The notes under the pieces are model-generated. The model was not told the origin of the DNA, did not search any database, and worked only from the letters and a program-made list of their open reading frames with translations. A stretch of 64,000 nt of DNA from Bagarius yarrelli (lineage: Eukaryota > Chordata > Actinopteri > Siluriformes > Sisoridae): contig VCAZ01000036.1 in the NCBI GenBank assembly GCA_005784505.1, positions 186,001-250,000 on the forward strand, written 5' to 3'. The position numbers and the translations under genes were made by a program. Positions within the stretch are counted from its first letter, which is position 1. Each line of letters begins with the position of its first letter. Of this stretch, positions 11,696-22,500 are shown one piece after another.

Positions 11696-14167
11696 TCACC
11701 CCAAGTCGATCAGATTTCCTTCAGCCGGTGACGTCTTTTCCAGTCTCTTTTTCTGCCATTCCGCCACCAGCTGCCTGACTTCCTGTCCAAAGTACTCATG
11801 CAGCTGGCAGAAGTCCTGCATGGGCTCCACCGTCTCCACAGCGAATGCTTTGGGTTCGAGATTGCGCTGCTTGTACCTAAGTTTAGGGGAGCGTTTGTGA
11901 GCTTGCTTGGATCCCGTGGACGGGACTGGTAGCCCCTGGTTTTCGTTTGGTGTGTAAAAGACAGAGTTTGAGCCTGGGAACTTGTGAGGCTTCTGAAAAT
12001 GCCGCATTGAAGACATGCTGTCCACTGGGTCGACTCCGGCTTTTCTTGCTGCCTCTAGAAAAAGGAAAAAAAGTTTATAGGAATAAAATTTACTTTCTAC
12101 TATCCTGCTTGATGAAAATTTCAGTTAATCCTTTTAGCCTCACACGTCCGCAAGGACAAATTTTGCAACCTTCTCTTACTGGACTTGCCCTAACTCACAC
12201 TACAGCACCAAAATTTCAGATTACTGTATGATTAATAATGTTTCTGTATCCTTTAACTTGACAAACATAAATCAGATGGTGACATTCTAACAAAACACAA
12301 TAAGTGGGTTAATAGAGAAAACTAAAAAGGCAAGAAAAGAAGCGATGACACTTTTGTACTGCACATGTTTACTCTTTTAACCTTTAACAGCGAATATTGC
12401 TATGAGTATGTTACATTTTACACCGCAGCTCCTTCTGCCACGGCCCCAACTTTATAACACAAAACAGCTACATACCAAAACACACACAAGAAAACAGGGC
12501 ACTGTTGACTTAAACAAAACCAAACATTCTAGTTTTTGGCAAAGCAACGCTACACACACTACTTCGCTAGTTAGAGCAAATGTAATTAATTCAGCGATTC
12601 ACACCGACCGTATATTAGTAATCACACTGTTAGCACATTTAAATCTTGTTGGTGTTAAATAAGCTGCTCTCGACCAGGTTTTTAAGTTGGGCATGTTGTC
12701 CAAACAGTAGAGATCGAACGATATAAATCTTTTTTTTGTGGTGATTTCAATTATATGCAAGTTTATGTGTGTGCTAACCAATATGCAAAACCAATTTTTT
12801 TGTCACAATGATATGCAAATACTTTAATTTTTACTTCCTCACAGCAAACAAAAATGTACTTCTTCACAATAAAAACAGAGAGAACGGACACTGAACTAAA
12901 TAAAAAAATAAATCAGATCAAATTTAAATGAACAGTAAGAAAAACAAAGGACACAACATTATGCAGATAAGGTTGTAGGTAGCAAATACTTGGACCGATA
13001 CCAGAAAAACCGGGGTTTGATTCCGAGCACCACCAAGCCACCACCGCTGGGCCCCTGAGCAAGGCCCTTAACCCCAATTGCTCAGTTGTATAAAATAAGG
13101 TAAATGCAAGTCGCTTTGGGTAAGAACGCCCGTCAAATGCTGTAAATGTAAATGGGCATTGATGGCGGGTTTGAGTCAGTTCTCAAATCGGCCACAAGAT
13201 GGCAACACATATCAGTGGATCCCATATTACAAAACCAATATTTGATAATCATAAAAAATGTTCATATTGGGGAAAATATCATTAAAATCAGTCATTGGTC
13301 AAACTCCTCATGTTTGCAAATTGTACCAGTATTATTGTACCATGTAGATGGTCAGCTTGATGTGAAATGATCTGATACAGGATATCTGTCTTTTCAGGCT
13401 GTTTTTTCATACCAAGTTATTGTTTTTACTGCTATTTTATTGATGTAAAATTAATTGTTTTGCATATGCAAATTTGCAAAACACATTAATTACTGTGCTT
13501 TAATAGATACATGACGCTTATCAATGTGTAGTATTTATCTCGTCACAGGCCACAGATCTAAAGGGACGTCTTACCGAGGTACTGCTGGCGCAGATCTTGA
13601 ACTAGGAGGTTCAGGTAGCCGTGGTGGGCAGAGTGAAGCGCTTTGACCCAGCTCTCCTGACTCGCTTGGTCCTCAGCTGAAAACTTGTATGTGCGCAGGC
13701 CGTCCGTGTCCTCTGTGTCACTGTAGAATGTCACAGAAAAGGCAAAGAGCTCTTCGGAGTCACAGAGCTGCACGATGCAGCGCTCCAACACGATCACGCC
13801 CAAGATGTCGCGCTCGCTCCGCCGTTCCCGATAAAACAGCAGGTTTCCCTTGAGGGAGAACCAACGTTTCTGGTAGGACGTGTTCACTTCACCCTGCAGC
13901 AAAAATAGTTACCATTTGATTAAACAAACTTAGTGGAATGATTTAAAATGCTCTGGAAATCTTTCAGACAAAATCTAGTCTGTAAATAATATTCAGCTCT
14001 GATATATTGCCATAATTATAATTCTATAACCAGATGTTAATGAAGAAGAGAGTGTGTGTACGTCTGTGTGTCTTTTTTACACGTCATACCTTTTTGTACA
14101 GGTACCCCTCCTTATCAGGTGCGCCGTTGGACAGGTAATGGTGCAAAATCTTGTCATGGATCTTCAT
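11696..14167 (-). CDS. Sesquipedalian/PHETA-type PH-domain endosomal adaptor (complete)
   Basis: PHETA proteins (FAM109/IPIP27) bind the inositol 5-phosphatases OCRL and INPP5B and act in endosome-to-Golgi and recycling traffic. Coding exons are 14090-14167, 13575-13893 and 11696-12054, all GT-AG, joining in frame to 251 aa, close to the family size of about 250. The N-terminus MKIHDKILHHY runs into a PH domain (about residues 17-118) with GYLYKKG, NTSYQKRWF and the closing helix ESWVKALHSA. A coiled-coil-like helix to QQYLEAARKAG and a low-complexity linker follow. Residues about 213-232 (DFCQLHEYFGQEVRQLVAEW) match the OCRL-binding F&H motif, Phe214 and His218. The C-terminus LIDLG resembles a weak clathrin box, an inference only. 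Whether it is pheta1, pheta2 or a fish-specific paralogue cannot be decided here, so no symbol is given. Confidence 0.87.
12995..13155 (+). repeat. tRNA-derived SINE
   Basis: Lies in intron 2 of the PHETA gene. It has a box-B-like 'gggtttgattccgagc', then 'gggcccctgagcaaggccct', and ends 'caaatgctgtaaatgtaaat'. The box-A head is degenerate. Confidence 0.65.
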
Positions 14168-14439
14168 CACGAGGTCGCAGTAAAGTCGCACCAAAACATG
14201 TGGGTTTGTTTACGTCTGAAGCGTTGAAGAACCACAACAAACTGTTAATTCACATGAAAGATTTCACAACAAACACACGGCTGAGGAGCTCCAACACAAA
14301 GCACTGACAGCAACAAACAGCGCTGTGATTAGTGATTCTCGCACACTAATTCTTTCCTTTGTTGTCGACATTAACCGCTGTGACGTTTTATAAACAAACT
14401 AGGAGCCGCTGTGTGAAGTTTATCCGAATTCTGAGGGAC

Positions 14440-14600
14440 GCGCGAGTTCTTCAGGCTGTGACGGCTAAAACTCTTCCACTTCCGCAATGTGTAACCGCGC
14501 TCGCGCCTCGACACGCATGTCTCCGCCCACTTCTTACAGCGTGTTACAGCGCGTGTCGTTTCAGAGAATTGGTAATCGCGATATTTCGATATAAGTCCCG
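14440..14600 (-). promoter_or_regulatory. Likely promoter of the PHETA gene
   Basis: A locally CpG-rich segment about 300-430 bp upstream of the start codon. It has an ETS-type GCGGAAGTG on the minus strand (14478-14486) and no TATA box. A short 5' UTR exon could lie here, but none can be fixed from sequence alone. Confidence 0.4.
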
Positions 14601-14708
14601 TAGTGTAAGTTTCCTCTATATAATATCATTTATAACGTACATAATATACACAATGCACACAATTTGCACATATTTCTCTATGCACATGGCCTTATTTATT
14701 AATGTACA

Positions 14709-14765
<57 letters not shown>

Positions 14766-14870
14766 GTCTGTCTGTCTGCCTGTCTGTCGCTCAGTGGACT
14801 CGTTCTCACTCTCTGTGAGAACAATGACAATGAAGTTTCTTTCTGTCTGTCTGTCTGTCCATCCGTATGT
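14709..14870. repeat. (TATC)n-(TCTG)n microsatellite
   Basis: About 14 TATC units pass into TCTG units, and a second TCTG run lies at 14841-14860. The long open frame across it is a by-product of the repeat. 14880-15400 shows nothing recognisable. Confidence 0.9.
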
Positions 14871-15402
14871 ACCTGTCTGATTTGGCTGATTCTTAGTGGA
14901 CTCTTTATCACTCTCTTCATTTTTTAATTTAAATATTAGACATTACATTCATTATTATACGGCAAAATATATTATATATTTAGATATATTATATTATATA
15001 TACAAATAAACAACCTATTTTGACCATTTATGTTTTAACTATTTATTAAATATGATGTTATTCTACTAGTATCAACTTATGCAGGTAATTATAATGTAAA
15101 ATATACTTTATTACCAGAATAAAAGTGTGACAAATTGCTAAATATTTTATATGATGATTTACGTTCTGGCTTTCCAGAGCTTGGAACTCGTGTTTGCAAT
15201 GAGCCTTTAGCCTTTTTAGCCTCTATGAAGCACCCCATAAAAAGTAATCATCACCAAAACTGCGCCATTTGTTCATGCTGGTTTGGTGTTAGAAATTTTA
15301 AACATAACAAAAAAAAAAAAGGAAACTATTCTGGGCAGTGCCGTCACCCTGCCCTATATTGTATTAGTTATTTCTAAGGAAGGGAAATAGATACAATGTT
15401 CA

Positions 15403-15655
15403 TTTTAATGGCACAAATCAGCACAAATCGATCACAAACAAATGGCACTGTTTTGAAACAATTTAGATTGCATGGGGTGGAGAGTGACTCACTGCCCAAA
15501 ATTGTTTTTGTTTTATAAAAGAAGCGGCCCCAGTTACAGGGTTTCTTTTAACGGCACAAACTAGCACAAATCGAGGACAAACAAATGCCACTGGTTTGGA
15601 GAGATTTGTACGGCATGAGGTAGAGGGTGACATCACTGCCCAGAATTGTTTTTTT
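15403..15655 (+). repeat. Tandem duplication of a ~105-bp unit, period ~142 bp
   Basis: The stretch from 'ttttaatggcacaaatcagc' (15403) is repeated at 15545 with about 80% identity, including 'aatcgatcacaaacaaatg' against 'aatcgaggacaaacaaatg' and 'actgcccaaaattgttttt' against 'actgcccagaattgttttt'. A short inverted echo, 'attctgggcagtgccgtcac', lies at 15327-15346. The family is not recognised. Confidence 0.65.
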
Positions 15656-15665
15656 GGGAAATATA

Positions 15666-17526
15666 TACAGGTGCATCCCAAAAAATTTGAATATTATGAA
15701 AAAGTTGAGTATTTTTGTCACTCATTTTTGGAAAGTAAAATCGACGTATTGTATAGATTTATTACACAGAGTCAAATATTTCAAGCCTTTATTAGCTGAA
15801 ATTTTGATGATTATGGCTTACAGATAATGAAAACCCAAAATTCACTGTCTCAGAAAATTAGAATATTACATAGGATCAATAAAAAGGGTATTTTTAACAG
15901 ACTTCTGAAAAGTATGTTCATTTCTATGCACATAATACTTGGTTGGGCCTCCTTTTGCATGAATTACTGCATCAATGCGGCGTGAGGCAAACAGCTTGTG
16001 GCACTGCTCAGGTGTAATGGAAGCCCAGGTTGCTTTGATAGCAGCCTTCAGGTCATCTGCATTGTTGGGTCTGGTGTTTCTCATCTTCCTCTTGACAATA
16101 CCCCATAGATTGTCTATGGGGTTCAGGTCAGGTGAATTTGCTGGCCAATCAAGCACAGTAACACCGTGGTCATTAAACCAGCTTTCGGAACCTTTGGTAG
16201 TGCGGACAGGTGCTAGGTCCTGCTGGAAAATAAAATCAGTATCTCCATAAAGCTTGTCAGCAGAAGAAGGCATGAAGTGCTTTATAATTTCCTGGTATAT
16301 GGCTGCGTTGACTGTGAACTTCAGAAAAGTGGGCCAAAATCAGCAGATGACATGGCAGCTCAAATCATCACTGACTGTGGAAACTTCACACTGGACTTCA
16401 AGCAACTTGGATTCTGTACCTCTTTCCTCTCTCTCACTCTGGGACCTAAATTTCCAAATGAAATTTGAAATTTACTTTCATCTGAAAAGAGGACTTTGGA
16501 TCACTGAGTAACAGTCCAATTCTTCTTCTCCGCAGCCCAGGTAAGACGCTTCTTGCAATGAAATTTTGTGGCTTACCCTCCTTGTGGAGGGTGTCAATGA
16601 CTGTCTTCTGGACAATTGTCAAGTCAGCGGTCTTCCCCATGATTATTGACCCAGACTATGAGACAATTTAAAGGCTCAGGAAACCTTTGCAGGTGTTTTG
16701 AGGTAATTAGCTGATTAGGGTGTGACACCATGACTTTCCAATATTGAACTTTTCTACAATATCCAAATTTTCTGAGACACAGAATTTTGGGGTTTCTATT
16801 ATATGTAAGCCAGATAATAGAAGAAGATCATCGGAGGAGATCATCGGATCATCAATAGAGAAGATCATCTGAGTCTTTCTTCCCCCCATAACAGACATTT
16901 ACGCCACATGCTGCATTCGCAAAGCCAAGAGCATTGTGGACGACCCCACACACCCCTCACACTCACTCTTCACACTCCTTCCATCCAGGAAAAGGTACCA
17001 TAGCATTCTGGTCCTCAACCCGAATGTGTTATGGTCTTTCCTCAAACCATAAGGCTCCTTAACACGCTGAACTGACTGAAATTACCTCAACACACACACA
17101 CACACACACACACATACTTAATTCAATTCGATGTTTCCAGCAACATGTAAATACAAAAATACATCGTTAAGCATGGACACTTTAAATGCAGTTTGTACAT
17201 TAACCTTGCTTTTTACTTTTATATTTGCGCATTTTTATTATCTGGTCGGTGCTGTTTAATTTAACTTCCCCTACAGCGTCCTGTTTTTTGTACTGTAAAG
17301 TCTGTTGTAATGTTTGTATTGTTTATTTGCACTGTCTGTCTTGCACTGTTGGCACTAGGTTGCACACATGCACTTTATGTTGCTAAGACAATTTAATTTT
17401 AGTCTTTAGCTGTGTTGTTCTGTTTAGTGGCTCTTTGTTGTTATTGTTTTGTGTAATTCTGTGTTGTTTTGTGTAGCACCATGGGATCCTTTTCGTGATA
17501 TTCAAATTTTTTGAGATACACTTGTA
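15666..17526 (-). mobile_element. Tc1-like transposon with long inverted repeats, broken by a LINE
   Basis: The tips match: TACAGGTGCATCCCAAAAAA from 15666 against TACAAGTGTATCTCAAAAAA read inward from 17526. Homology inside the left repeat runs to about 15822, pairing with 16745-16812. The transposase is on the minus strand: an N-terminal HTH fragment (MGKTADLTIVQKTV, 16640 downward) and a C-terminal DDE piece (15866-16273) with FIFQQDLAPVRT and SPDLNPIDNLWG. About 100 residues between them are missing, so the copy cannot be active. The right inverted repeat is interrupted by the LINE at 16820-17488. Confidence 0.87.
16820..17488 (+). mobile_element. CR1/L2-superfamily LINE, 3' end, inside the Tc1 copy
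   Basis: Homologous over its length to 30850-31400: 'gaagatcat', 'cgcaaagccaagagcattgt', a (CA)n block at 17090-17113, 'aggttgcacacatgcacttt' and 'gtgtagcaccatggga'. Only the end of the reverse transcriptase frame (CIRKAKSIVDDPT) and the 3' UTR are present, a typical 5' truncation. Confidence 0.75.
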
Positions 17527-17819
17527 TTTGTAGTTCGTTTCAACATTTGGCATAGTTTTGGTGAATATGTCGAGTGGCAACTTCACGGAGGCCCTTTAGC
17601 ATCCTCCCCGTCTCCTTTTTAGTATTGTATTTTTTGGGTAGCTTTTGTCTACAATGTGCAATAACAGCAAATTTGGTGTTATTTATATTAGATCTAAATC
17701 AAGTACAATAATTTAATTAGACATTCTAATTTTAATATCTTTATTATTATTTTATCTTTTAATATTTTGTCCGAGACCCCATGTGCATGTTCTCTTGCTA
17801 TAACTGACTTTCAGTCCTA

Positions 17820-18236
17820 TTTTTTCCATGTTTTTTTCCCACCTGCTACCACCTGGTCTCACTACAGATTACAACATCATCTGCAAACATCATTCCAATG
17901 AGATTCCTGAAGACTAGTGAGAGCAGCTATGTTGTGTGATCCATGTGGAACGAGCACATCAGAGGGACAGTGCATGTTAGCCGTTTCGGGGACAAATTCT
18001 AAAAAAAAAGACAGATTAAGGTAGTTTGGACATGTGCAGAGGAGAGATAGTGGAAATACCATTAAGATTATGTTGTACATGCAGCTACAGGCAGAAGGCA
18101 AAGAGAAAGGCAAAAAAGGTGTATATGGATGTGATGAAAGAGGACATAAAGTGGGCGAAGAGAATGCAAAGAACAGGAATAGGTGGAGGCAGATGATTTG
18201 CTGTGATGACCCCTGAAGGAAACAGCCAAAAAAAAA
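17820..18236 (+). mobile_element. RTE-like LINE fragments
   Basis: From about 17930 the plus strand encodes the C-terminal end of the same LINE as 60600-62615, with RHVQRRDSG-type and NRWRQMICCDDP residues, ending 'gatgacccctgaaggaaaca' plus an A run. The preceding 17820-17925 matches the minus orientation of that LINE ('ctcactacagattacaacat'), so two pieces are joined head to head. 17527-17819 has no recognised feature. Confidence 0.6.
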
Positions 18237-18239
18237 AAA

Positions 18240-19566
18240 AAATGATACAATGATATATCTGATGTTTTGGTAATTCTTTGGTTTTGCTAGTCCAATAAAT
18301 GTCAAGGAAGTCGTACAAAAACAAGCGATTTTGGGTTAAAATATCACTTTTACATATGTGTAGTCTAAGCATATCCTGCACATTAAATGAAAAGATCTGG
18401 CAAGATCTCACAAAAACCTGAGTACAGTGTCTCCGCCTATACTGTTCCAAGAAAAAGGCACTGCCGTTTTTTCTAATCTCATCAGCAACACGAGAGTCAT
18501 TAGGAAAAAAGAAACTACAGACTTTGTTTAGTTCAGAATGACGTATGTTACTTTATAAATTACAGTATCAAATCAATTTTATGTTTATCCCTAATGAAAA
18601 AAAATCTACCTGAGATATTAGGAAGGAAACCATGAAAGAGACCAGAATCTAGGGGGAACCTGTCGGGCGACACTGGAGTGGGTGATTATAGACATTGTCC
18701 CGTTTCAAACAGAATGGTAAGCAGAAACGTCTGAGATACTTATAGTTCATTACAGGTTTAGAATGAATTTTTTTCTTCCTGAGTCTATAAATGTCAAACT
18801 CGAGCACAAGATCGACTGTGGCAACAGCAGCTTAGAGTCACTGTTTGACCATCCATGTTCATCTGTCCTCAACAGTGAGCAAGGATTAAACATAAGAAAC
18901 ATAAGAAACTTACCTTCATGTAGTCGTAAACAGAAAGCTCATCAAGTCATCGATGTAAAACTCTTAAAACGCTAATTAAAACCCAGTGAATGTTTAATTT
19001 CAATATTTATTCAGAAATTATGTCCATCATTTTGATCTATTCCTTTTTAATTATTTTAATGATCTTTTAATTAAAGAAAATCCTGATTTTTCAGTAGAAA
19101 TCTTTAAGCATTTTGGTTAAATGTACATACGCTGCGTTTATACAATCAGTTGTTCATTCTGAAAAAAAAAAAAAAAAAGCTCCACAAAAATTTCCTGCAG
19201 AAGAATTTGGGTGTCCATGTTGTCCATCCGTGACTCTATAACATGGGGTGAAGATGCACATGTGAATGTTTCCGCAATTAATTATTATTGATAATCAGAA
19301 CATTTTAAAGACTACCTGTTACTTGTAATTTTCCAGTCAGAAAAAGATAGATTTGGCCTCCAATACCATCCCCCCCCGCAGAAGGAAAATATTCACCACA
19401 GGAATGTGATGTGTGATTAGGTAATAGAAGTTATTTCAGTAGAATAGCGTGAGTTTTCTTATTACGTTACAATTTGTCAAATTCCAAATTTTTCCCCCTT
19501 AAAAAGTGATGTATATATCATTCGCTTACTTAATCAGGTCAGCTCCTCTACCGTGTCCATGTAACA
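18240..19566. other. Intergenic region downstream of the larger zinc-finger gene
   Basis: No exon, repeat family or RNA is recognised. An AATAAA on the minus strand (19006-19011) could serve the zinc-finger gene, which would give a 3' UTR of about 560 nt. Confidence 0.35.
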
Positions 19567-22500
19567 TCATATGGCCAACCCATGATTATCTTTCCACAAC
19601 GTCTGCCGGCGATATCTGTCTCCCATGTGGATCTTCTGATGACGCTTAAGGTTTTCTCCCCTGCTGAACCTCTTGCCGCACTGGACGCAGCAGTAGGGCT
19701 TTTCTCCAGTGTGGACCCTTTTATGCTTCTTTAGGTCTCCAGCTTGGCTGAAGCAGCGGCCGCACACCAGGCAGCGGTAAGGTTTCTCCCCGGTGTGACA
19801 CCTCTGATGGATCCGAAGGTTCCCGACACGACTGAAGGTCTTACCGCAAACCCGGCACACGTGGTGCTCCTCGTCCCGCGGACTGTGACGCTGTGTTTGC
19901 AGAGAAGACACTGCACTCCATCTGTTCCCGACGCACCTTCCAAGTGCGCTGAGGTTTGACTGGATGTAAAGACTCGAGCTGATGTTGTCCTGCCTGATTG
20001 ACTGCTCATTTAGATCCTCGACCATGCTAACCACAACTTGAGGAATCTGTTGTTCTTGTTGTTGGGAACATTCAGACGCAACAGGTTCGGTTTTAATGTC
20101 CATGCACAATGAAGCACCAGAAGCGCAAGTGCTGCGTTGCGTTTCTTTACTATTGCAGTACAAATCTGACGTATTGACCTGCTCGGTTCTTGGTGTATCA
20201 GGTAGTGTAAATGCAACCTGCAGGTCACACACCGCTTCGGGTTCTGCATCTGCCTTTACAACCGAATCCTGATTTAAACAAAAGACATGTTGAGTGTCGG
20301 CTGTCTGTGGAGACTCGACGGAAGGCCGGTTTATAGACAAGGATACGGCCGCAAGTCTCGACACTGTCGAAAAAAAAAAAGTAGTATTACAGAAAAGAAA
20401 AATGAAATGTTTCTAATGTCCTCTCATTAAAGCATGACGCTCACCTTCTCGCTCTTTCTCTAGTTCCTTCAGCGTGTCCTGTAATTTCAGGCGCAGCTTT
20501 TCGTTTTCCCTTTGCGTCCGAGACGTCTTCTCTTGATACTCGGACACCGTCTCTCTTACGGCCTCCATCACTTCCTGCACTGCTGCTGTCAGCAGTTTTA
20601 CGACGCGGCAGTTCAGTCGCTCCAGTTTGGACGCGTTACTGCTCCTATAGATGAGCAACAACAAGCAACAACATCCTATAGATGAGCAACAATCTTTAAA
20701 ATTTTATTTTTGACACACCCTGCTATCCAAAAGTATTGGAACAGCTGGCTATCCAAAAGTATTGGAACAACCGGGCTATCCAAAAGTACTAAAACACACT
20801 GTAATCCAAAACTATTGGCACACCCATCTACCCAAAACTATGGAACCATCCTTCTACCCAATAGTATCGGAAGCCGGCTATCCAAAAGTACCGGAACAGC
20901 CAGCTATGCAAAAGTACTGAAACACCCTGCTAACCAAAAGTATTGCCAGCCAACCTCCTATTGTCAGTCTAAAGTGGAGGCCCAGATGACCTTATTGATC
21001 CCATTTGGACTCGAAAACTATTTTTCAGACCAGTTTCTACTAAAGTTGTAGCTACTAAAAGACTCTCACAATGTGGATCCAACTGTTAGAGATTATTGAG
21101 AGGAATCGAGCAAATCTGCACTAATGTCAAGGTTTGTGAGAAACAGTTTAATATTATATAATATCAAATGATCATTTATCTATTACAGAGACCAAGAAAT
21201 AATAAATACAGAAAAACAGTGTTTTTTGTTGATTTGTTAAAACAGGCATTTTAGTGAAATGGTAAGTTTACATACCTAAATTTAAAGATTAGGTTTTAAC
21301 GGCTTTCACAATATCTAAAACTTTTTCAAGATTTTGCCAAAATATGGCACCATCTTGGGGCTGTTTTAAGAATTACAAGCAAAGCCACAATTACAGTACT
21401 GCACTGTGAGTAGAGACGAGTCAACGACAGCGCACATTTATTTTATATTGGTTAGAAAAAAATTGTATGTACGCATTAAAGCCTACATTTTTACAAAGAC
21501 AGTAATTTACAGTGCAGTTTATTGCATTGATCTTGCATTATTTTTCTACTCATCTATTAATATTCATTCAGAAATAAGAGTTGTTTTGTTGTGTTTGCTG
21601 ACAGTATGCACAAAGTTATAAATACGAATGTTCGTCCAGTTCACTCTTATAAATCATTGTCATTTGATTACAATCAATTATTAATTAAAACATTAACAAA
21701 TGACCAATCAATGTTCACTATTGTTCCCAGTTGCCAATCACAATTCATCATCGTTCCCGGTTAACAATCATTGGTCAACAGTTTTTAAACAACTAAATCA
21801 TTGGTCACTATTAGAGATGCTCAAAAATCTGAAAAACGAAACCTAAAATGTCTTGTTTTAAAATACTTTTTGTATAATTGATTTTTTAAACATTAGACTT
21901 TTGTGATTTTGTGAAATGTAATTAATCTGAAATTGAAAAACTACAAACCAATAAAATAAATCACACTTTAATTTTTTATTGCACAAAAAAGATATAAAAA
22001 ACAAGCATTACAACTAAATATTTTAGAACAAACTTAAATGTATTTATTCACCTTTCAGTTATATTCAACATGATTAAATGTAACATTATCATTGTGCGAA
22101 ACAAGTGTAATACAAACCAGAACCAACCTCAAACTGTAAACAACAGATGTGGCCTCAAGTCTAGAACAAACTTTTCAAAGCTACACAAATTGTAATGTAA
22201 CTGCACATAGCAAATTATCCTGCTTTCTCTTATCCAGAGCCACTTACATTATTTCCTGTTATACAGCCGAGCAAGTGTGGGTTAAGGGCTTTGCTCAGGG
22301 GTTCAACAGTGGTGTCTTGGTGGTGCTGGGAATCGAACCCAGGTCTTTAGCTTGCTAGTCCAACACATTGACCACTGCGCTACCACTTTCCCAATTTTTA
22401 TTTCAGTAAAATGGGGCAGGTTTCTCTTCACGAACAACAGTTGCTCTCATTAAGAACATAAGATGCTGCACTGAATAGTCTCTTACTCTCTGTGCTGTAG

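Noticed and set aside
14359..14880. 173-codon open frame on the plus strand
   Set aside because: Half of it is translation of the TATC/TCTG microsatellite and the rest has no family motif; it lies in the promoter side of the PHETA gene.
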